A stretch of 64,000 bases of DNA from Bugulina stolonifera (taxonomy: Eukaryota; Bryozoa; Gymnolaemata; Cheilostomatida; Bugulidae). Below the pieces are notes generated by a model. That model was not told the DNA's origin. It did no database searches and worked only from the letters and a program-made list of their open reading frames with translations. The position numbers and the translations under genes are program-made. The DNA is taken from positions 9,982,001 to 10,046,000 of the forward strand of contig OW285187.1 in NCBI GenBank assembly GCA_935421135.1, in the 5' to 3' direction. The number at the start of each line of letters is the position of its first letter. Within the stretch, counting starts at the first letter, position 1. Below, piece by piece: positions 17,289 through 30,400 of this stretch.

Positions 17289-20200
17289 ATGGCTTATCAC
17301 CGCTTCGGCAAATATATGCCTCACCCGAGCCATCTAAACAATCACCATCAGCCAGGTAAGTATTACAACTTACTTCATTTACTCAAAATACGTGTAGAAA
17401 TTTAACATCACTTTTTATGCTTGTATTTACGTGTAGTTGCAATATTCAGTTTACTATGTACAAAATGAACATACAGTCATTATTAATCCAATTCGCTACT
17501 ACTGTCACTATGACACACTTTGTTTTAAAAAATTCCTATTAAATTTTTTATTTTTGCAAAAGAATTATGGTAAGTGTTATTTACCAGAGATGACTTGGTG
17601 TGAATTGTCAAGTCATAATGACCTCTTGCTCGTCACTTGTCAACAAACAAAGTTATTGTTATATAAGCGTGGGTGAGATGCTCTTGTGAAACTTAATCTA
17701 ACAAAACATAACTTATTGTTTAATATATCTCCTGCTGATACAGACAAGACAAAAAAATGTTGGCTAAGATAGCACCTGCTTTTCGTGTAGCTGTTAGATT
17801 GTAGTTCCTATTGGCTGATTGGATTACTGTGTCTTGTGGCATAAGTGTGCCAATGAACAGCTGTTAAGGGAGCTTAATGTAGTCATTAATTTAGAACAGC
17901 ATTTTGCTGCAACTAAGACTGCTGCATAGTATTATTGAATCATTTGTAAGAGGTCTCACATTTTGTGGTACTGTTTGTTAATTTTTTGGAAAGAGTTGTT
18001 AAGTGGGATTGTTGGCAGCAGGACTATAATGGTATTGCAATTGTATTCAGGTATGTTTGCTGTGTTTAAAGAATGTAAAATTTAATGTGCTAATAGAATA
18101 ACTGAAAGGTTTGTGTTAGGTGCATTAGCTATGTATATTGGTACTAAACAATATCATTTATACCCAACAAAAATGTTCAATGTTTTCATATCACAGTAAT
18201 ATTCTATGACATATCCGTTGTTCCCCAGCCTGTTCATTGTTTAGTACAATTATACATGTATGTGTATATATTGACGTAAATGCTAATTGCGCATGCGTCT
18301 ACTACTACTATGCTGCTCTTATTAATGTTAATAAGCATTCACAGAGGTAGGTGGTTAAGCACACACAAAGGCAACAAGAGAGAATTCTCTTTCTCAAGTG
18401 CTAATAAACGGTTATATCTTGTCTTATTAACTGCACATATTCAACTAAACGCTTGCTTGCTTTATACTGTGGGAGCACACATTTCCCCTCAGCAGGGAAA
18501 GTACGGATTATTGACGGGCTACTCTTGATTCCCTTTACAGGCGCGATGACAATGGAGAATATTGGTGATCTTGGTGGTGAGCAAGACCACGTGAATTCTC
18601 CAAGCACAGCTGACCCTTTGATGACAGGTCATGACCTTTCACCGCTAACAGCGCGACAGCATCAGACATCTGTGAGTATAGCCAGCGTTCTTGACAGCAA
18701 TGATTTGAGATCTCATATACCTGAGCCAACATACCAGACATTAAACGGAAGAATGAGCCCAATGAGCAACTACCATGGATCTAACCAATATACAACGTTA
18801 TCTGGTATGCAACCGCTGCCCCCCATCTCGACAGTATCCGACAAGTTTGGAACACCTACTAATCAACATGTGCCAAACGTTAGCTCAGGATTTGCTCTTA
18901 TGCAGAATAACAATTTTGTAATGGAACCAAGCAATTACAGATACGTCGAAAAACTGAACTTTGGTAATACAAGCCCAATGCATTATGGGGCGGCTGGTAT
19001 GATGATGAATGGATACAGCCAGCCTTTGGCATATCATCCTGGCTACAACAACGGGTTGGCATCACCAAAGAATGATCCTAAGCTAATGTCACCAAACTCA
19101 CCATATGGTGAGTATCCGAGTCGGATGACACGCAGCCTTCAGTCTCCGACCCCTATGATATCAGCAAACCCTATGAATGCAATGCACATGTCACAAAGTC
19201 CTGGACAGGCGGTTCATATGCAAACCAGGGCAGATCGCCATCTTGAATCTGTGAAAACGGAACCAATGGAAGAAATTAACACAAAAGACTTGGCACAAAA
19301 AATAAGCAGTGAGCTAAAGAGATATAGCATTCCACAAGCAGTGTTCGCACAGCGTGTTCTCTGTCGAAGTCAAGGCACCCTCAGCGACCTGCTCAGAAAC
19401 CCAAAGCCTTGGAGTAAACTCAAGTCCGGGAGAGAGACTTTCAGACGAATGTACAAATGGCTGCAAGAACCAGAGTTTAGTAGAATGGCAACTCTACGCC
19501 TCGGTAAGTAATGAATTAATGCTAAAAATAACAGTCAGCGATATTTACACATGCCATAAATCTTTTAGTACAAACTAGTATTCGGAATAGTAAAGATTTA
19601 TATGGCACGTGGTTATCAACTACACATGTGTTACAACTCATCAATACTACGAGGCATGAACTTAGTAAAATATCTGAATTTGGATCAATGTTGATCAATG
19701 TGAATATTGTTATCAGAGTGTTGGGGGAGTTATAGATTTTTTATAGGAATTCTAGTTATTAAAATACCACAGCCTCAGCCTGTTGCTCCAAAATCAATGC
19801 CAGAGTAAGGAAGTATGGAAATTATGAATATAATGTCTTATATTGCTTATAGAAGCATTGCAAACCTGGGAGGCAGTGGTAGGGTTTACAGCAAACACTT
19901 AACAGTTATTAGAATGCAGTGGATGCCATTGTACTGGCGACAATGTGACATTTGGGCAAGCTTGCTCTCAACTTAATTAGATCTACAAGGACTAGTGACA
20001 CATTAAAAATTCACCACTTGGGAACAGCAGAACAATCATTGCACGCCGTGGGCTCTATTCATTAACATTGTTTGAACATTAACCAACTGGCAATATTTTT
20101 TATACGTTGGAATCCTGTTGTGAGAATACTCAGTGTGAATAACCATGGGCAAGCAGATACAAACTTTATCATCTCCTTGTATTAATAGCACCCACAGTTC

Positions 20201-23200
20201 ACTATACAAATATCAGATCATGTCATTATTCATATTGTGCTAACTGCTAACACACAACTACAATATATATAATATATCAAAAATCCTCATGCTCATTACA
20301 AAGCCACAGTACTAAACAGAAATAGGCCTATGCAAAGTTTTAGGACCATTTTGCCATTTTTTATGATTGTAACATGAATGTATACAAATAAATTTATTGC
20401 ATCTATATAAAACTATGTTAAGCATTAAATGGGGAAAAGAGAAAACGCATATCGACATCATCAGTGATATTTTAAAATAAGTATTTTCAATGTACTAACA
20501 ACACATCACATCGGTTCAGCACAATCCAAGCAACAATATGAGCTGGATGACCGTATTCATAGCAGTGTAGCTGGCAGCTACTACGATGTATATGCTGCTG
20601 AGCTAGTGGCAGCTGTCTAGTTTAGAGCCTTGTTTATACTATCAAGCATGAAGAAGACTAGCAATCACGAGTATATAATGGAAGTTCATTGCACTTGCTT
20701 CTAATGCTGCCGCTGCGGCTGCTACTTACTAATCAGCAAAATAGCACTTTTATAAATGATGTTGATTAGTTACCTCAAAAATTGTGATAAAAATTTACAC
20801 TCAGCCTAATGGAATTAACAAATTTAAATTTGTCTTACATACACATGTACAAATGTATGCTTATGGTAACCGAAAAGTTTCGACAAAACATTTTTTATGT
20901 CAATGTATGCGGAGTTGTTCGTGCTTTTGAATTGCTAATCCAGTTAATATCAACCTATTCCCATCAGGTTGGCATAATGACATTGCATTAGCAATAATTG
21001 CTTTATTTCATATATTATCATTTGCTTTGTATAATCATTGGGTGGCCACTTAAAATTTACCTGCATACCATGTGTATTTTTACCTGCAACAGTACTCTTA
21101 TATTTGCACCCACCCATACCATTGTGTAAGCATAGCTAGGGGCCATAGGTCTCATATAAATAAAAGCTGTAATGTATACCATTACCCCTATATTATGTGT
21201 GAGATTAGTCACTAGGCAGCATAACAAAAATAGTGAGTAAATGCTGCCTAACTTAAGTGGTGGCTTTAATCAGGTGTTATATGTCAAAGCATGTTTGATA
21301 GGACAGTTTCCTTGCACAAACACACTTTCAGTATTTTAGGTTCAAGTTTTTTGTTTGTTAGTTAAGTGAGTAAATGAATGCATATGTTTGTGAGCCTGCT
21401 TAGAGTCTTTCAGTGAACAGCTGCCTGACGCACTTGGCTTAAAAATGCAAGCTTTTTCTGTTGATAGGAAATGCGCTAGCACTGCAAATAGCTGTATTGT
21501 TTTACCAAGGAAATATGATCCTCAAGTTGCCATCTCAAATGAACAAGCTCATTCTGGATTAGGCAGCAAGTGAAAAAAGTGTTAACGCTATAATAAGCTG
21601 CTGCCATATTAAATAACCACGGAGTATCTTCCAATCAGGAGGCTCTTATGTCAGCCATTATACAGTGGCTAAGCCAGCTTACAATGGTAATATCACACAT
21701 AGACAGCTTACACAACTGATAGGACTTAATTAAAACACAGCCTCAAAAATCCAAAGGGAAACTATTGCATTACACCATCTACTAAAATATTCACTAGATA
21801 TTCACCCATTAGGTCTATATACACGCATGTTATGCTGCTAATGGATGACTTGCTGAGAATTGTGAATTATACTACTTTACAACCTGATACATTATAGCAA
21901 GTTACAAACACAACTACACAGCGAAGCTGACTCTCTGGGGAGATGCGTGGCATTAGCTTCTTTGTTCCTCTTCAACATCAGAGCCTTGTATTAGACTTGA
22001 CCTATTACTACTCAAAGCTTTAATAATGGCCGTTACTCCTGCTTCATGTGATAGTATAATAATATATAATGTATTATAATATTCCTTTGCTTGTCAGCAC
22101 AGCTTTCAGCATAATTTATACAGTTTTTGAATCCATCTTTGAAGAAAATGAATAATGAATCAAAATGATTATGCTTATAATTATCACCGCTATTGTTTTC
22201 TTTTATGACATGTTGAAAGCTTTCAGCAACCAGTCTAATGGGGATCAGAGAGTAGAACTATAATATCCGTTTAAGCAGAAGTTTGAAATTCAACTTAGAA
22301 ACTGAAAGACAACTAATTATAGCTGCAGATGGCTTCAGCTAAGCCTATCATGTATGAAATTAGAACAAGGGGCAAAGTTTTACTCTGCTAATGAAGTTTT
22401 GTAACAAACCACTCAAGAGGCTATGTGTACTAGACAATTAACAAGCAAAACTCATTTAGATCACTTGCACAGTTATAAGGGAATAGAAAATGGCTGCTGT
22501 TGCTGCTGCTGACCTAAATGCAGCTTACTACTAGATTGTTCCAGTCGTGCCTGAGACAAATCACTACAATTTAGGTACAAATTTAGGGATCATGAACTGG
22601 AATAAAATAGCTAGCAAGTCATGGGGAGTACTACCATTGATAGTTATAACAATATAATATTCTATATATTATTGATTTGAAATAAATATTATTATACTAC
22701 ATGGTAAATGACAAATATCCTTCAACATAGGGCAATCCATAAAATCTATAAAGAATGGTCTCAAAGCTTCACAGCTGCACAGAAAATCCATTCATAAATT
22801 GTGATTTTATTGGAGACTTGCCTAGATTATAGTGATTTTAGAAACTTGCTGGGAATGCCGTATTGATGTTTTGATGGGGAACACCTTTGCACTAAATAGT
22901 TGCAATCAGATATCAATAATTCACACAAATGCTATAAATACCTATCCATTTTTCAGTTCCTGCTTTTCTAGTAGTGAGGTGCAATTATTTGATGTACTAA
23001 TAGGCAAAACATAACAATTATTTCTGTATAACCACTTCAAAACTTGATACCCTATGCTCCATCCCATAATGCAACGTAGTAGATTATAATGTTACACTTT
23101 ATGTATTTACTAGAAGACTAAATTTTTCAACAATATAATAATTCTCATGTAACATTTCATAGATACTTGTATATGTATCTATGACATGGCTATGCAGTTG

Positions 23201-25499
23201 AATCTAGAAAAATTAATTTTATTTTGCCAAGGCTGATTGTTGCAATGCCAGAGAAGTTATTTATGGCTGCTTTCCATTAGGTGATGTCTTATGTTTCGGT
23301 CGTTTTTGAGTCAGCACTGCCTCAGCTGGAAGGCAATTGAGTTGCTTATAATGAATGCTTCGGAACAGTTGAATGCTTGAAAGGTTCACTAATGGCTAGT
23401 TCATGTATAGAACACTCAGCAAAATGCAAATATTGCCACGCGACCTAATGCAAACAAAACTGAAGCATTATGCCATGAGATAAATTGACATTGTATTAAT
23501 ATCAAATGCGAACCCTTGCATATGTCTGTTCTTAGTGCTTAACCTTTCTATATAACAATCTCGTTTGGCAGCTAAAAACAAAAGAAAAACTTATTATTCT
23601 GCTAAGACCTCTATGCTTTGTTTGAAATGACAACTACTATAATATTAAACAATACAGTGTAAATTATCTTAAGATGTAACATGTTTGAAAGGAGAAGCAA
23701 GGAATGCAAAGAATAATATTTGGTGAATCTGCAAACAAAGTGTGCTTATACAGAAATCATCTTTTGTCAATGTCTTGTATAACTGTCAAGCTGCAACAAT
23801 GGTACCCAAATTCGGCTGCCTTTTCTCCTTTTGTTTCCGAAGATGAACATTTTAGCTGATTCTGTAGTTGAACCAGTGGAGCGTTCATTGTTTGACAGAA
23901 CAGCGTTATTGTATACATATTCAAATAAAAGAAAACTGAATCGCCTTATTAATTATTGATGCATATTGATGAATTCTTTTACGATTTTTCCAACAGGTGC
24001 ATTGAAAATTTTATCTCCAAAGTCTTCTTAGATGCTTCAGCAGTTTCCTATGAAGATGTAGAGACAATAGGTGTAATCATAAGAGGAGTTTGTGAAGCGA
24101 TGGCCATAATTAATTCCCCAAATTAGTCTTTTACATTGGTGCACTGAAAATATTTATGATTTATAAAGTGATCGATAATTTCTTATAATTTTCTATGTTC
24201 ATTTTTCATTGAAGGTAGCCAACAAATGATGCATTTACAAGATCCCAAAATGAAGCAAGGTAAATATTAATAAAAATTATTTACATAGAATTTGTTCTTG
24301 ACTTGTAGACTTCTGGTTTATAAAAACTAATCCTCTTGAAATAAAATTTACGAGAGCAAAGTTTTACCAACTTTGGAACAATAAGACAACTTGTTTGTAA
24401 TGCTACTATGATTATTCAGCTGTAAGCTATCTTCTTGTCTTGTCACATTGTACTTGAAGCATGTAATTAATGTATAATAATGATCATATCACTGTGGCCT
24501 CAGAGATCCAACTAACTATCCATCTGCTCATAGTTCTTCAACTTTGCTAAGCAGATGTTACAATGAAGATTTGTGAACAAATATATCAAACCAGCCCATT
24601 TATCCGTGTTGAACTGTATAGTCGTGTTATTTCACATTATTCTACTAGCAAAATCTAACTTGCGAACACTTGCTTGCGCTTGAACCATAAATTTAATTAG
24701 CTCCCTTATGATTATATAAATAGGTTTGGCTTCTCTGTCCCAATTTATATGTATACAAGCTCCTGAGAATGGGTTTTGTTCTCACAGAGTGCCATATTAG
24801 TGCTGTAATTACTTTAACCATAATAAAATCCACTATTAAGATATATAAAGCTTCTTGTGTTAATACATGAACAATGAATGATGTGGATAGATTATTGGCT
24901 GTTCTAGAAATCGTATTTACAGGGGCAGGAACTCCAGGAGTTCCAATGAAGAGAAAAATGGAGAATGATATGATGTCCCATTCAAGCGATGAGACCAGAC
25001 AGGGTCCTAAAAAACCCAGACTTGTTTTTACTGATATTCAAAGACGGACATTACAAGCAATATTCAAGGAAACTAAGAGACCTTCTAAAGAGATGCAGAC
25101 GACAATTGGAGCCCAGCTTGGATTGGAGGTAGACAATTTACTTTTTAAACCATCATAGTGAAATTTGCCATTACCATTACTTTCCATTATTATGCTGTCA
25201 ACTGAATATTTTCAAAAGTCCAGCAAAAATTGGGAACTTTGTAATAAGTTGAAACCGATGTTAGATCCTTATTATGAAAATACTTTCAAATTGATAAAAT
25301 GATACTGTTTGAGTTGGTTTCATTATATAGCCTATAATTATTAATTGCTTGGGTTTTGAAACAAGTTTGATATCGATTATTTCAGCCTAACACCGTTGCG
25401 AATTTCTTCATGAATGCCAGACGAAGGTCTGTTGATAAATGGAAGGATGAATTGGACCGAGACTCGAGCGCGGGTTCAACCACATCCACCAAAATCTAA
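17289..25499 (+). CDS. ONECUT: ONECUT transcription factor (single CUT domain plus divergent homeodomain)
   Basis: Exons: 17289-17355, 18541-19503, optional 24215-24259, 24923-25128, 25386-25499, giving 449 aa, or 464 with the optional exon. N-terminal conserved blocks include AMTMENIGDLGG, YQTLNGRMSP, QPLPPISTVSDKF and NVSSGFALM, all characteristic of HNF6/ONECUT. The CUT domain (aa ~265-343; INTKDLAQKISSELKRYSIP through RETFRRMYKWLQEPEF) is nearly identical to the family. The homeodomain (KKPRLVFTDIQRRTLQAIF...) keeps the ONECUT-specific Phe48/Met50 helix 3 (VANFFMNARRRS). A VKTEP sequence upstream of CUT fits a SUMO site. The family binds DNA in the nucleus and controls neural, photoreceptor or endoderm differentiation. 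The first exon is inferred: its donor gtaagt is phase 1 and joins at a Gly codon to the exon beginning five bases before the ATG at 18546; translation could instead begin at 18546 or 18453. One intron interrupts the homeodomain after GLE. Confidence 0.95.
18288..18297. promoter_or_regulatory. NRF1-like palindromic site
   Basis: TGCGCATGCG matches the core of the NRF1 motif. It lies about 165 bases upstream of an ATG (18453) that is open in frame into the main ONECUT exon, so an alternative promoter is possible. A single motif match is weak evidence. Confidence 0.3.
19504..24922. other. ONECUT: 5.4-kb ONECUT intron between CUT and homeodomain exons
   Basis: The intron position between the CUT and homeobox exons matches vertebrate ONECUT genes. 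No transposon was recognised. There are short CTG-type runs near 20705-20725 and 22490-22512 and a candidate 45-nt exon at 24215-24259. An intron this long in a developmental regulator often holds enhancers; that is inference only. Confidence 0.6.
24215..24259 (+). CDS. ONECUT: Candidate optional 45-nt ONECUT exon
   Basis: Preceded by a T-rich tract and AG, followed by gtaaat. Its phases (1 in, 1 out) match both neighbouring exons, so inclusion adds 15 residues (SQQMMHLQDPKMKQ plus a shared Gly) to the CUT-homeodomain linker without a frame change. The residues resemble the neighbouring Met/Lys-rich linker. It could be alternative, constitutive or chance. Confidence 0.45.
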
Positions 25500-27418
25500 G
25501 TGTAGAGAACGTATACATGTATATATAAATATATTATACAGAGTGATATCTTCTATAAAACAGAATCAATTTTAATAGTTTGATAGATATTTTCTATAAA
25601 TTATATAATTATACCTTTAAATAGGTTGCCATTAATACTATAATATATATCTATAATTATTGTTTTGTAACTTATTCCTAGAATTAGAAAGAACACAATT
25701 TATTTATGAAGATGTGATCCATTGTTATCCAGGTGTTGTTAACTTGTTTTCTATTCCAGCCGGAAGGCACATAATTTCAAAATTTATACGTTTCATTGTT
25801 TCATTCGCATGTGCACAATGCCTGCATTGCATCACACCTTCATCAATGACTATTATAAGAGTTGTATATAAGTGTAGATTTGAAAATCGTAATGACATGC
25901 ATATCAGTAAGTGAGTGAATGGATAAAAGGCAGCCCGGACTGCGGTTTATGTCCCCACTAACAATTCAATTTTGCCTACCTGGATATCTACTTCGAGTAA
26001 CATCTAATACAAGGGTGATTTTCCATACGTATCCCATTCCAAGATTTGTATTTATTTTGCTAATTGCTGTTTTATTGTAGTGTCATTGTAGATAATATGT
26101 GTTTTTAATCAAGTTTAATAATCAGTATTTTGTCGTATCATTGTAAATTTTGTTTTATAATTTTTATGTGTATCAAAGTATTAACACTAAGGGCAATCCA
26201 ACTTCAGTGCAATAATCACATTTTATGTTGTGTGCAATATTGTAGTTGTAGTATTTATTGTTTTTGCCATCGATTCCGCTTTTGTTCATGCCAAAAATTG
26301 TAAAATCTCATGATAGCCTTTTCATCAACAGCTCTCAATCTCTAAGCCCTGGTGAAAATAAAATTATATTTTTGTTTTACATTCCACATCTCTGCGCACA
26401 CTAGTCAATCTTTGTTATCGTGCCACCAATCATCAATACTATTTGTTGTAGTCCTATTTTTGTTAATTTTTCCAAATTGAATTTATCATTTTGTTGTTTT
26501 GCAATAACCTTTTTATTGCACTGTATTTATTATATTGTTGTGTATTTTTATATACAAGATTTATTTATTGCTTGGTATAACTAGTTTTCACATATTTGAT
26601 TCTGATCTTGTGGTTTTTTATTATTTACAATTACACAAGTACTGCCTGTATTATAGTGAACATGATTCCAATCTCTTAAATATAGATATATTATCACAAA
26701 ATATTAAATGTCTAACGGTTAGACCACTTTGGAGGATATACTGCTCCATAACAATATGGGAATGTGGGAAGTGTACAGTGTGGTTGAATCCCTTACTCAA
26801 CTGGTAAGAAAAATCAATGAAGTGATTTGTAGTTCATACTCTACTACTATGAACCAAGCTTTAATCACAAGTTCAAAGTTATCCATTATAAAATGGAAAT
26901 TGTATGATATAACATAACACACAAAGTTGAAATTTTGAATTATATTTCCAAAATATGACCTTTTGAGTGCAAGTAAAAATATATTCTAAGTAATGAAAAA
27001 TATAATGACTAGGTATATGTAGTTGCAACTAAGCCTCAAGAAACCTGCATATCCATTCTTCAAAGTACAATTCATGCAGAAAGATTAAGAGAAACTCGAA
27101 GTTAGAAACATTGTGAAGATTGCCAAAGACAAACAACTGGCAGATGCATGGAGTACAATAAGCGGTTCACAGAGCACTTGGCCCAGAATAGTAGTTCATT
27201 ATTACAGTATAATCTAGATTTCTACATTCACATTATACATATTTACAGATGGCTCTTGCAGTATAATATTCTACTAACATGATATTAAAGAAATACTATG
27301 AGTAATATTGTTTAGCTTGTTTCACCTGCTAGTACAATACTTAAACTAGATATGTGATGAGGACAAAGTAAAGTGGCTGCGTAGTAATAGAGTAATAGTA
27401 AAAGTAGTCACATACACG
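25500..27418. other. Convergent 3' flanks of ONECUT and the Tudor gene
   Basis: AT-rich and without supported exons. An AATAAA at 26357-26362 could end the ONECUT transcript. T-rich blocks at 26420-26600 could serve a minus-strand poly(A) signal for the Tudor gene. Both assignments are uncertain. Confidence 0.4.
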
Positions 27419-30400
27419 TTATTTGCTTGCTCGCTCCTTAGTAAGCCTATCTTTCTCAGCTCGAAGTAACGGAATCTCAACGCTTAGCGCTGACACCAGT
27501 TCCTCTAGCCTTGCCAGCCTCTCATCTAGCTTAGCCAGATGCTCGTCATCATTACCAGCAGGTGGTTGTTGTGGGGCACCTGCATCTCCCCTATGGTCAG
27601 GAGCATGGGCCTCCTCACCACCCGGATTCTCGTGACCGGAAGTAGCACCTGGAAAATGTAACACAGAAGCTGTTACTCTTATTACACAATTTACCAAGGC
27701 AGCAAAGGTGTTAGTAGGAACACTACTAAACTGACTGATGAATGCTCAATGCTGAATGTTAGCTCAAGCTGTACAGCAGGTGCATGTACCTGTAGTGAGT
27801 GTAGAGTTGATATTCACTCCATTAAGGTCCACAAGAGTACATGTAATACGATCGGACCTCTCCTCCACCACCTCAGCAGTCAATGTACCAGTCTTTAGTT
27901 TCATTACAGTAGCACGAGCCTCTTCTGTGGTGTCCTCACCTACACCTGCAAGTTCAGAGATAGGAGTTCTTATAACAGGCACTGCAATACATACAGTGCA
28001 ACTCTTTCATGACACACTACACAGGCCAAACATTCAGACAACAAACCCAACAACGCAAGTTTCAAAGCTTAAAATCTACGTTCATTTGTACTCTTCATTG
28101 CTATTCACTTATGGTATAGGGTAAATACTGCATCTTTTAGTTTATTACTGGATTTACATCTGCTGTATAGAGCTAAACATTTCGACAGAATTTGCCATGG
28201 CATGTACCACTGTTCTTGTGCACATGTCCACAATGTTAGGACTGTTATCTCCCACAGAAATGTGTATGTTGCAAGGTACAAGTATCTACATGTATATATA
28301 CATGTAGATACTACAGTACATCATAAATATATGGTCAGTGTCAATGACATGATATTAGATTGCTATCCATCATACAACAAGCATCCAAAGGATTAAATAT
28401 CTCATCAGCATCATCTATATGTGCATATATAATGCGTGTCCATGTATGTCAGCCGTTCTAACAAAAGATGATTCAGCTCAGCATCAGCTACCACCCCTCT
28501 ATACTATACACCAAATCCCAATAGTAAACCAAGATAAATGAGTATTTCCTCTCCCCAAGGTTAGATATTAGAGGCAATGGACATATTGGACACTGCTACA
28601 CTTGATCAGCACTCAGTGCGATGCACCCTTACCTGCTAAGCTGCACTTGACTGCCCTCAATGGTACCTTTGATGCCTCTTCTGTAAGATTCCTCATGTTA
28701 GACAGCGGCTCAATGGAAATAGCACCATAGTCCCCAGATTTCACAGACACTTGCTTACTATCTACGCGCTCCAACACTATCACTCGATCCCACTCATTGT
28801 ACGATTCTGAGAAGAGGAGCAGAACCTCGCCAGGTTCTACTGAGGTGGGTGGTGCCTCCTTATGAACTTTGACCCCTTCCGATGCCACAACTTTCAGACA
28901 ATGTGCTATATCTTAAAAGAACATAATATTATAGTATAGTATTATATACGAGTTGACACTGTAAAGAAACTCGTATGTTCAGTTTTGGCTAGCAAAAACT
29001 GGAGGTATACAAAATTAGTTTAATATTTTAACCAGACAAAAAAAAACACAAATGAGCATTTGACCAGATGACAGTAAGTAGCATTGGATTTATTTACCCT
29101 TTTGAACAGCAGGAGTAATGTGGATGTCCAAAGGGCTGACAACTTCTAAAACATTGACTTTGAATGGTCCAGTAGGCAATTTTGTAAAGTGGACATTTTT
29201 ATCCACCATCCATTTCTCACCTACAACAAGATATCGCAGGATGTGATTAAAACACATAATTGCTATTGTTGCATTAAATGTATAGTATGTAAATCTTGCA
29301 ACATTTAAAATTCTATAACTTTAAAAAACCTTAGAAGTCACTATCTATAAATTGAATTGACACACTCTTCACATAGGCTATGTATACGTACTGTTAAGTG
29401 ATTGTACTAGTGGCACACCCTTCACATAGGCTATGTATACCTACTGTACTAGTGGTACAACTTTCACATAGGCAATAGATTTACGTAACCTAGTGACTGA
29501 CCTGTTGAAGGTTCCAACACTTTGCCTTCACACTTTAAGTTTACAGTATATACACCATGTACCTCCTGAATGACCTGCAAAACAAGTTACATGTACATTA
29601 CATAGGCATATACATGTATGCCTGCATTACATACGTATATACAATGTACATTACATATTACACATACGTGTATGCAATGTACATTTCCTACGTATATACA
29701 TGTACATGGGTTTCAATTAAAATTCTTTTATATGAAATGCCGAGTGAAAACTTACTCATGATAAGCTAATAGTGTGCAAAGATAATGCAACCAACCTTCA
29801 TCTGGAGGGCTGACTGCATGTAAGGCTTGAGGGTGTTAATCTTGACCTCTGGATCAGTAATATTCTGCATCTGACACACAGGCAGAGCCTGGCACGGGAT
29901 ACTTGCAAACTGAGGGTGCATTTCTCTCAGCATATTAAATGGAACTTTAGTTGTCTCTCTTTCATAGTCCAAATGGCGAGTCAAAGCAATCTGGTTCTGA
30001 GATGACACTTTCCGAACACAACCTCTACGCCAATCATCTAGAATATTACATCTAGCACATCATATTGTTGGCAATGAATGGAGAGCTGAGCAAATAATCA
30101 ACATGTTTGATTTCCAGCCACAGACTCCAGTAAAGCAGGCTAATATTGTTTTAGTCATCCACAGCAATAAGGTAACATTGCAGCAGAAGAAGCATTGGCA
30201 CTGCTCGAGTTGTTCAATAAATAATGGCCAAAATGAAGGTAGATTCCCCTTATACGATGGTTAGACATCAGAAATCTGACTGTTTGAATCAAAACTAACA
30301 TTACAAGCAGTATTGTCAGTGTTACCGCTTTAGCCAAACCAATATTATTAACTAAGTGAAACAACCTACTATTGGAATTCTGGAAGACAATAAAGTCACC

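Noticed and set aside
27756..28124. 122-aa plus-strand ORF opposite the Tudor gene
   Set aside because: It is the antisense shadow of Tudor exon 27945-27790 and its flanking introns.
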